In this document: in pieces, positions 34,609 through 43,300 of the stretch
How the letters are laid out: every line of letters begins with the position of its first letter
Numbering within the stretch: the first letter of the stretch is position 1
Source: Rhineura floridana
Lineage: Eukaryota; Chordata; Lepidosauria; Squamata; Rhineuridae
Direction of reading: 5' to 3'
Length of the DNA stretch: 64,000 bases
NCBI RefSeq assembly: GCF_030035675.1
Contig: NC_084482.1
Coordinates: 232,099,943-232,163,942, forward strand
Program-made: the position numbers and the translations under genes
The notes under the pieces: generated by a model
The model's database searches: none
What the model saw: only the letters and a program-made list of their open reading frames with translations
Told to the model about the DNA's origin: nothing

Positions 34609-36752
34609 TTTTTTTTTTTCAATAATTTTTATTCAGATTTTCATAAAACATACAAGACGAAATCATAAAACATTCAAAGACAAAAAACAAAATCAAAAAT
34701 AGTTAAACAAAAAGAAAAAAAGAAAAAAAAAAACAAAAATAAAAAATAAAGAGTAAAATATTGACTTCCCATTTGTCAAAGATCAAATCAGTTATAAGTC
34801 TATAATATATAACAATCCTGTCTCTTAAGTCATATTATAAAATCACTTTCCTCCAGTAGTTATCTTACTTAATCATCAAATCTCATAAACATTACTTTAT
34901 TCTTTCCACAAAAAGTCAAAGAGAGGTTTCAATTCTTTAAGAAATATATCTATCAATTTTTTTTTCCAGATAAGCATATCGATTAATCCATCTCATTACT
35001 AATTATGATAATCTTATTGTCATAACCATAGTCAAAATAAACATTTCAATTAATCCATCACATCAGAATCTGTTAGGTTCAGTAATTTCAGTAGCCATTG
35101 TTCTATTATCCCTATTACTTCCATTTTCCATCTTCCATCTTCAGTAGTCTTGTTAAGTCCAGTAATTTCAGTATCCAATCTTCCATTATCAGTATTCCAT
35201 AATAATCTTGCTGTCAAAGCCATAGTCATATAGTAAGAGTCTGATGGGAATTACCTCTATCCCAAATATTTTCTTGCCATCCATTCTGAATAGGTTGCTG
35301 AAATACTGCTGTAAAATCATATCTCTGTTCTTTTTTTCAAAATACACTGGGTCATCTCTTGAAAGTTTTTCCATTGTCACATGGCTGCAATTAATTCCAT
35401 AGATTTTCTCTATATTGGGCTCCATCACATCATTCCAGTCCAGAAGATTATCCATGCCATTGATAACTTTATCTCTAGAATCTTCATTAATTTCTTCAGA
35501 GATAACATTGAGTTCCAAACAATAGATTTTATTTCTAAAGTCCATAGACTCCAAATCTTGTTCCTGTTCCACGTTTGTTCCAATCTCCGGGATCTCCTCT
35601 CTCACAGGGACCCCTGTTCCAGTCTCCAGGGTCTCCTCTCTCACAGGGACCCCTGTTCCAGTCTCCAGGGTCTCCTCTCTCACAAGGACCCCTATGTCTT
35701 TAATCTCCTGTGTCTCCAAACAATAGATTTTGTTTCTAAAGTCCATAGACTCCAAATCTTTTTCCTGTTCCACGTTTGTTCCAATCTCCGGGGTCTCCTC
35801 TCTCACAGGGACCCCTTCCAGGGTCACCTCTCTCACAGGGACCCCTATATCTTTAATCTCCTGCTTCATTTTACTCAATTCAATTTTCAGCTCCTTACAA
35901 CCCTGTCGCAGGTTTTGTTTCGTTATCTCAATCTCATCCATTATTTTCTGAAACATAGTTATTTCCAGATTCTCAGCCACTTTCTTAATTGCCATTTTAA
36001 AAGAAAAATATAGGAAAACCACTTCTTATTTCAGCAACAATTGGGTTAATACTCCAAACTTGGTGACATCACAGTATAAACAGAGCAGACAGCCTTATCT
36101 CTCCATGCTTAAGTAAACAAAATGCAGTTCCCAGGATCGAAACAATTAATGGCGGTCGTCAGGAAACAGATTCGTCAAAATAAAATAGACCAAAAAGAGA
36201 GTAGTCTCAGACAATATAATATTCTTCAAAATAAAAATCTGGAATAGAAATCCCTCTTCTGTGTATATCTTTAGAATGCAAATCCAGGACAGCTTTTTGC
36301 AACAAAAACAGAGATAAGCTATTAATTAGTGAGTAGCAGAGAGAAGTTATGGCTCCCCAGTGAGATGTCAAAAACCGATCAATCTGGCAAATCTCTTTTA
36401 AACAGGAACAATTTAAGTCAAGTAAAAGAAAAATATAGAAAGAAGGGTGCTTGCCTGTTAGTGCGTTCTCTCTTAGAAGATAAGATGAACGTTCGCTTTA
36501 TCAGATAGAGCTTGTTGTTGAAAATCCGTCCCACCTTCGTCGGCTGGACCTCGTCCCATAAATTAATGAGATCTGGTCGTCCCAACAAAAATAGGCTTTG
36601 AGGTTAATCTCTTCGTTTCTCCCTACCCGGGAGAAGTTTAATCAGTCAAAAAAAAAAAAAAAAAACTGACTGATATATCTGAATAAGCTTCTTTTGAGGC
36701 AGGAGCCCGTCTCAAAAGCAGGCACAGGCTAAGTCACCCTTCCCGGAAGTCC
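34609..36752 (-). mobile_element. Half-L1 (HAL1-like) element with 18-bp TSDs
   Basis: The insert begins on the + strand with a poly(T) run (34609) and ends at 36752. It is flanked by direct repeats acacttcgctcaacatct at 34591-34608 and 36753-36770. Read on the minus strand it has a GC-rich 5' leader (ggacttccgggaagggtgac), one ORF1-like gene, an AT-rich 3' part and a poly(A). No endonuclease or reverse transcriptase is present. A 2.1-kb unit with L1-style TSD and tail but only ORF1 fits a half-L1 that used an L1 enzyme in trans. Confidence 0.75.
35189..35995 (-). CDS. L1 ORF1-like protein with internal repeats
   Basis: 268 residues from ATG at 35995. The N-terminal third is heptad-like and charged (LEITMFQKIMDEIEITKQNL, KIELSKMKQEIKDI), expected for the ORF1 trimer coiled coil. 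The middle is a set of direct repeats: GVPVREETLETGT three to four times, and a larger unit DLESMDFRNKIYCLE that occurs twice. The C-terminal part (IYGINCSHVTMEKL, DDPVYFEKKNRDMILQQYF, FRMDGKKIFGIEVIPIRLL) resembles the RNA-binding end of squamate L1 ORF1. Assigned as L1 ORF1 by pattern only. The frame is intact. Confidence 0.6.
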   Translation of the reverse strand: MAIKKVAENLEITMFQKIMDEIEITKQNLRQGCKELKIELSKMKQEIKDIGVPVREVTLEGVPVREETPEIGTNVEQEKDLESMDFRNKIYCLETQEIKDIGVLVREETLETGTGVPVREETLETGTGVPVREEIPEIGTNVEQEQDLESMDFRNKIYCLELNVISEEINEDSRDKVINGMDNLLDWNDVMEPNIEKIYGINCSHVTMEKLSRDDPVYFEKKNRDMILQQYFSNLFRMDGKKIFGIEVIPIRLLLYDYGFDSKIIMEY

Positions 36753-37189
36753 ACACTTCGCTCAACATCTAAGGCCCTCCTCCGAGTACCATCCCATCGA
36801 GAAGCTCGGAGGGTGGTGACTAGAAATAGGGCCTTTTCAGTTGTGGCTCCCGAACTATGGAATGGTCTCCCTGATGAGGTGCGCCTGGCGCCGACGCTGC
36901 TATCTATTCGGCGCCAGGTGAAAACCTTTTTATATTCCCAGGCATTTTAATGCGTTTTATTATATGTATTGTTGTATTTTGCTGCTGTTTGATTATTTTT
37001 GTTTACCTTTGTTGGCTTGATTTTATTGTATTATTGTATTTATATATTCCTGACTGTTTTATGTGCACCGCCCAGCGAGCCCTTGGGCTTAGGGCGGTAT
37101 ATAAATTAAATTAAATAAATAAATAAAATAAATATTCCATGATCCAACTTCCCTGACTTTAATGGGACAGTCCAGACACACCTCAAGGC

Positions 37190-37372
37190 CATTTATGCTA
37201 AATCAGCCATCTAGCTCAATGCTGTCTACGCTGACTGGCAGCAGCTCTCCAGGGTTTCAGGCAGCCTTCTTCCTTACTTACCACCACCTGGAGATGCCAC
37301 CATCGGATATTCAACCTGGGACCTCCTGCATGCAGCGCAGGGGCTCTCCCACTGAATGACAGCCCTTAGATG
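37190..37372 (-). repeat. tRNA-derived, CR1-tailed SINE
   Basis: The minus strand reads gggctgtcattcagtgggag (A-box region), aggtcccaggttgaatatcc (B box), gatggtggcatctccagg, gcctgaaaccctggagagct, ttgagctagatgg. The end resembles CR1 3' termini, which suggests mobilisation by CR1. Confidence 0.65.
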
Positions 37373-37855
37373 TGATGCATCACCTGGCCTTTGCTGTGAG
37401 GGCTCCAAATTTGAGTGGGGCGATGAAGGGGAACATGCTTATAGAACCCTTCCTCCCATAGGTCGCTTGCTAGGTTGAAATTGGACCTCCAGAGCTGCTT
37501 TCCTGCATACTTAGGGGGGGGAGGGACACAGAATCACTGTATCTTTTCTCTTAAGGGGAGAAAAGCAACTGGGGGGCGCAGGTTCTCAATTGTGCAAAAC
37601 AGCCGACAGGGAGAGGGTTAAGTGAGCCTGCACGCAAGCGCACACAGGCGCTGCTGCTTCCACTCACATTTGGAGCCCCCACCAACAGCATTCGGGTGGA
37701 AACGAAAATCATGTTGCCACTCATTTTTGCCTGGTGTTCGTCATGCTTGAAACTGTCTGCGAGCCCAGAGTTAGGGGAGCCCTTGCTCTGCTCCAGGGGT
37801 GGCCAGTAGCATCATGGGAAGGAGTGCTGGGGTAGCTGAAACACGCATGCACACG
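37373..37855. other. No gene recognised
   Basis: Unique-looking sequence between a SINE and an LTR fossil. I find no open frame with recognisable content. Confidence 0.35.
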
Positions 37856-38355
37856 GAGCATGTGAAAGAATAATGAACTTTGACTTCTGATAAGGAGGAT
37901 TCTATAATCAATATGCTTATATCTGCTTACAAGAGCTGAGAGGCTTTCTATCGCATCTTAAGGTCCATCTTCACAAAGGACAATCAGGAAGTTCTGTGAG
38001 ATGCCAGCTAGCAGGGGGGAAAGGGACGTCGTGGGCAACGGAGACATGTGAAATCTTTCTGTTAGAAGTTGGAGTCATTTTCCAGCTAAAGCAGTGGGTT
38101 AGGAGTATGCAACACCTGATCCATGTAAAGAACCACCCGGGAGTGTGATGAATGCATGCACTCAACACATGCCCTGAGCACCTCTCCATTGTATGGGATA
38201 GAGCCAGGAGGTTCTATGTGATGCATGTATAGCTATATAAGCCTGTAGGTCTATGGTTCGAGAGAGAGACTCTCAGTGTATGTTTGTCTTGCCTTTGAAT
38301 AAACTGTCCTTCTGGCTGTCTTTGAATCAATTGGTTTTGGGTTTTTCCTTCCACA
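37856..38355 (+). mobile_element. Retroviral-type LTR, family C
   Basis: It starts near TGTGAAAGAATAATG and ends near CTTCCACA. It has TATA-like ctatataagcctg (38234) and poly(A) signal gaataaactg (38297), with a leader-like aagtggaggaagaggtggc following. Element ends are approximate. A fossil without coding sequence. Confidence 0.5.
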
Positions 38356-38469
38356 AGTGGAGGAAGAGGTGGCGGCGATGGTGCTGCAGCAATGGGGGAA
38401 AGGCTAACCCCCCCCCCAGTTGCCTCAACTGTCCCACCCACCATCCCACTTCTGCCTCCGCAGAACAGT

Positions 38470-38625
38470 CAGACTCATCAGGGCCATCTAGGTCAGTACT
38501 GGCTACACTCCAGGGTTTTTCAGGCAGGAGTCCCTCCCAGCCTCACCTGCGGCCACCGCCATGGGGACTGAACAGGGCCTCTGCATGCAAAGCGGATGTT
38601 CCATCCATTGAACCACCTCCTGGCC
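38470..38625 (-). repeat. tRNA-derived, CR1-tailed SINE
   Basis: The minus strand reads ggttcaatggatggaacatc, cgctttgcatgcagaggccc, tgttcagtccccatgg, then gcctgaaaaaccctggagtg and ctgacctagatggccct, matching the copy at 37190. Confidence 0.6.
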
Positions 38626-38984
38626 ACCCACATGGGTGGTTCCCTTCTAACAAATGAGGGTCCCTGACTTTTCTGGGGCACAAATGCACTCGTCCGCTGC
38701 ATTGCCCATTTTGCTTCTTGAGTGGTTGAACAAAATCCTCTCAGGGGATCCCAATATACCATTTAAGCAGTAACAGCTTCACCAAGAGTCACATGGGACC
38801 ACGCAAGAACCAGGATAAGGAATGCTTTCAGTGGGTTAGGGGGAGGCAGTTGGGGGGTGTAATGTACAGACCTGCCCTCCTGTTACCTAAAAGCACAGCA
38901 CTGCAGACTCGTGATATGAAACTAAGCAGCCCCCCAAAAGCAGGGAAGGGGCCTTTCTTTCCCCAGCTGGTCACACGGCGCAGT

Positions 38985-40147
38985 CTCTTATAATGCACCC
39001 CATTGTGGTGATTTTAATGCTTCAAATAATTCTGGTCTTTGTCTTAATGGCCCTTGTGAGATGGATCCTGTCCCAAATGGCACAGTTACACCGAATGGAA
39101 GTCAGCATTAGAGCCAGAGGGCAAGACTGTGATGTCTGAGATGTGAAAGGACATCTGTATAAGTATGTACAGATGTCTTTCAACGGGGGGGAGTGTTACG
39201 ATGGCTTGCCTAACCCCATTTTGGCTCAAGTAGAACCCAGGAGGTGCAAGGCCAGGAACGGTAACTCCCACCCCCACTCTCACACACACCCCACCTAATG
39301 GTATGGCTGGTGATGCGTTCCAGAGGTTGTGTGCAAAGGGTAACAAGGCTAACCCCTTGTTGAGACACAAAAAGTAACTAACTGCATAAAGGTTCTGCAT
39401 AAAGGTTCTCTCTTCCTTTGGCAGATTTCCCTCACCCACAGTGAATCCCATTGTTTGTTAGGAACCTTAGTTTTCAGGGTCAGAAATATACATTTCGATA
39501 CACACACACACACAATCACCAGACTTTCAGACCCTTCCTTGGCAGGAGGGGGAGAGAGGAAAAAGTCTTTTACAACAAGGCTTGAATCTAGTGGAGAGGG
39601 AAGAAAGAGGAAGGGGGTTGGAGGAACATCAGAGCTCCCACACACGCGTACGACGCTCTCAAGGAACGCATCAAGGACTGCAGGGACAGAACCGGGGAGA
39701 CTCGGGTCTCGGTGCAAAACCTTGAGACCAAGTGATTCCTTCCTGGTTTTGGACCAGAGCTCTTCCACATAGTTTCAGCTGTATTCAACCGCCCACTCTG
39801 GGCATAGGAGAGGTAATATCTCCTACCTTTCACCTCTTATAGGGTCCTTTGATCTCTTTAGTTTAAAGTTATGAATGGGTTAGGATATTAATGATTAATG
39901 CTGCCATGCACCCAAGTAATTCTGTAATGCTTTTCTACTCTTTCTCTCAATAAAAGAAAGCTTTGATTTATTTTGGTTTGGACCTGCATTTCTTGGGTTA
40001 AATAGATACACCATTTAGGCACATTTCAGGGCAAAGCACTTGTTTTATCCCTAGCAAAAGATCCCCTCCTCTCAAGGAGGTGTGTTTCATGGGACATGAG
40101 GGTGGCCAATTCACACACTCAGGTTCCCAAGAGCACATATCGTAACA
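38985..40147 (+). mobile_element. Retroviral fossil A, copy 2: env tail and complete LTR
   Basis: 38990-39140 encodes a hydrophobic segment (LQIILVFVLMALVRWIL) and a short tail (SQMAQLHRMEVSIRARGQDCDV). After a purine tract, a 954-bp LTR runs from TGTTACGAT (39194) to ATCGTAACA (40147), ends that are perfect inverted repeats. It contains the poly(A) signal caataaaag near 39950. The LTR looks whole; the provirus is otherwise missing. It lies about 150 bp beyond the predicted last TAPBP exon. Confidence 0.7.
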
Positions 40148-40302
40148 AGTCACACTGGGAGATTCGTGGCAGAAGTTGGGGGGGTGGTGGAGACAACAAC
40201 AGAGGGACCCAGGAGTTCTGTAGCTTGAACTCAGTTTTCAGCCTTGCCCCACTGTCACAGGGATCCGAAGCCAGGCCCAAAATGGACTCAGCTGCTCCAG
40301 AG

Positions 40303-43300
40303 TCACTCCAGTTTCTGCAGGCAGAAGAAAAGCAGGTGAGATGCTGACCCAATAATGAGAGAACACAGCAGAAGAGGTGGGGTGGGGTGGGGTGGAGATT
40401 CTGTGTGGCTTCCCAGAAGAGGCCTATGGAGGCCACTCACGCTGCTCAAAAAGTCCCCAAGTCAAAGGCAGACTGGCCACCCAATGTGCCCCTCCTCGCT
40501 TGGCAAGCCTGAAGGATGGAGATCAATCATGGAGAGGGGGCGGAATTCAGGCAACCAGGAAAGGGCCACTTAGCAGCTGTGAGGCTTCCAGTTGTCTGAA
40601 TCTGCCCTCAAATGGCGAAGGACTGGGGAGTCAGCAGCCCGTGGCAAGGGTGTGCCAAGAGTCCTGCTCCGGTGACTCCTGAAATGGAGCCCAGCTTTGA
40701 GGTCTCAGGCACCGCAGCCCGGATAAAGTCTCCTCTCCCTGGTGGTGGGGGGCCTTCCAGCAGATGGAGGGAGAGGCTCTTCCCCAGGGCTGCTGCTCCC
40801 CCCAGATCCCTGTGAACAGCAGGGGGCGCTGAAGAACCAACCATATTCTTTTCCATTATTAATTTGCATTTTTTTGGCTGCTGCTTTAGCGGGGTACTTC
40901 ACCAAAAAGCAACATAAAAATGAACATAGAATCATAGAATAGTAGAGCTGGAAGGGGCCTGTAAGGCCATCAAGTCCAACCCCTTACATTAGCTTAACAA
41001 ATGAGGAATGACAAAACCCTGCCCCCCTCCCCCAACTAAGCAGGGAGTCTTGTGAATTTACCTCAGATTTGGGTTTCTCTTCCAAGGCTGAAAAGGGGGG
41101 GAAAAGAGGGAAAATATTAATGGTAAAGGTTTTTCAGGGGTGTATAAAAGATGGCATATGTTTGTGAGTGAGCAGCTTACTGTTGCGCTGTGTGTAGTTG
41201 TGTTGCTTAATTTCGTTTAAAAGCAGCACCACAGCAGCAGAGTAATAGCGGATGTTGAAATGCGAGTGTGCCAGCATGTGTGTGCATTTGCCTAAGAAAG
41301 CAGACTTTTACCCTGCATCAGCATCACTGAGACTGGAGACTCAGTAAAATAAGAAAAGCTACTTTATTTAGAGAAATACATAGTAGATAGAAAAGCAAAC
41401 CTAGTTCTAACTAACTACGTTGGAGGTGTAGCACCCAGGTGTAGGGGATAGCCTCATGGCTTGGGCAGAGCAGAGACAAAGGGATGTCTCCTCTCTCCCA
41501 GACAGTCGGAGGACAAAGGAAAGAAAAGGGCGGAAGGAGGAAGGGCAGGTAAGCTTCCCTAAAGCCGTCACAGTCCAGCGACAGAAGGAAGTCAGTCAGA
41601 GCATCACAGGTAAAGGTAAACAAGCCTCTCCATCTGGAGGACCCTAGCCCTATCTCCCCTCTGGAGCACAAACAAAAGAACAAAACAGGAGTTGCTCTTG
41701 CCCCACTTCCAACACCCTTTCTCAACGAGTATTTGGTTCAGTCCACAAGATTCGTCTTGTCTCGCAGCTTGCAATGTCTTCACTTTGCCCAACGCCTTTT
41801 GTGAGAGTGTCTGCAGTCATGTCTGCAGAAGACAGGCACCTTACGCTGAACAGATGCAAAAGACAGCCATGATGGCGAAATAGCACCTCAGTGTTCAAGC
41901 GCAGTCTACCTCAGCAGTGGAGGGCTGCCTGTTGCTGTGTGTGTTTGTGTGCTTAAATTTAGTTTAAAGCACCACAGCAGCAGAGTAACAACAGATGCTG
42001 AAATGCGAGTGTGCCAGCGTCTGTGTGCGTTTGCCTAGGAAAGCAGGCTTTTACTCTGCATCAGCATCACTGAGACTGGAGACTGGAGACTTAGTAAAAT
42101 AAGAAAAGCTACTTTATTTACAGAAATAAATAAATGGTCATGGAACCGACCAGAGGGACGGCAACCCTGGACTTAATCCTCAGTGGGGACCGGGACCTGG
42201 TGCGAGATGTAAGTGTTGTAAGAAGATGCCAGCATGGTTAACGAGCAAAGTCAAGGAAGCTCTTAGAGGCAAAAAGTCTTCCTTCAGAAAATGGAAGTCT
42301 TGTCCGAATGAAGAAAATAAAAAAGAACACAAACTCTGGCAAAAGAAATGCAAGAAGACAATAAGGGATGCTAAAAAAGAATTTGAGGAGCACATTGCTA
42401 AGAACATAAAAACCAACAACAAAAAATTCTATAAATACATTCAAAGCAGGAGACCATCTAGGGAGACGATTGGACCCTTGGATGATAAGGGAGTCAAAGG
42501 TGTACTAAAGAACGATAAGGAGATTGCAGAGAAGCTAAATGAATTCTTTGCATCTGTCTTCACAGTGGAAGATATAGGGCAGATCCCTGAACCTGAATTA
42601 ACATTTGCAGGAAGGGATTCTGAGGAACTGAGACAAATAGTGGTAACGAGAGAGGAAGTTCTAAGCTTAATGGACAATATAAAAACTGACAAATCACCGG
42701 GCCCGGATGGCATCCACCCGAGAGTTCTCAAAGAACTCAAAGGTGAAATTGCTGATCTGCTAACTAAAATATGTAACTTGTCCCTTGGGTCCTCCTCCGT
42801 GCCTGAGGACTGGAAAGTGGCAAATGTAACACCAATCTTCAAAAAGGGATCCAAAGGGGATCCTGGAAATTACAGGCCAGTTGGCTTAACTTCTGTCCCT
42901 GGAAAACTGGTAGAAAGTATTATTAAAGCTAGATTAACTAAGCACATAGAAGAACAAGCCTTCTAAAGATAAATATTCAGTCAAAACCAGAATTTTTTTT
43001 ATTGGGTTTTATGGATAAACAAATAGAAAAGAAATATGGAAGAATAATATTATATATGATCACGGCAGCAAGATTATTATATGCACAAAAGTGGAAAATG
43101 GAATCAACACCAACAACGGAAGAATGGCTATTGAAATTAATGGACTTAGTAGAGACGGATAAATTAACATGTTTACTTAGAGAAAAATCGACAGATACAT
43201 TTCTTAAGGAATGGAATCCTCTCTTAGACTTTTTGTTGAAAGATCAAAATAAAATGATGATATTGGGATTTGACGATTAAGACAGCCTATGGAGAAAAGT

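Larger units (their letters stand above)
33040..37132 (+). mobile_element. L2-clade LINE with nearly open RT, split by a half-L1
   Basis: Coding part 33220-34608: [103 protein letters not shown] (intact YADD), DYCNALYVGLP, LHWLPICFRAKFKVLVLTYKAL. A stop (ttc tag) lies upstream near 33125 and the endonuclease is missing, so the copy is 5' truncated. A foreign element occupies 34609-36752. The last coding part and 3' UTR follow at 36771 and end in the L2 tail (gggcggtatataaattaaat) at about 37132. Confidence 0.9.

Noticed and set aside
35381-36013. Plus-strand frame with repeated SLQGLLSHRDPCS
   Set aside because: It is the antisense of the tandem repeats in the L1 ORF1-like gene.
40850-40905. 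Candidate tapasin exon with AKAAAKK on the minus strand
   Set aside because: It looked like a dilysine tail, but no frame gives a stop at the right place after KK and the acceptor lacks a pyrimidine tract. The site at 40303-40314 has a strong tract and a short end.
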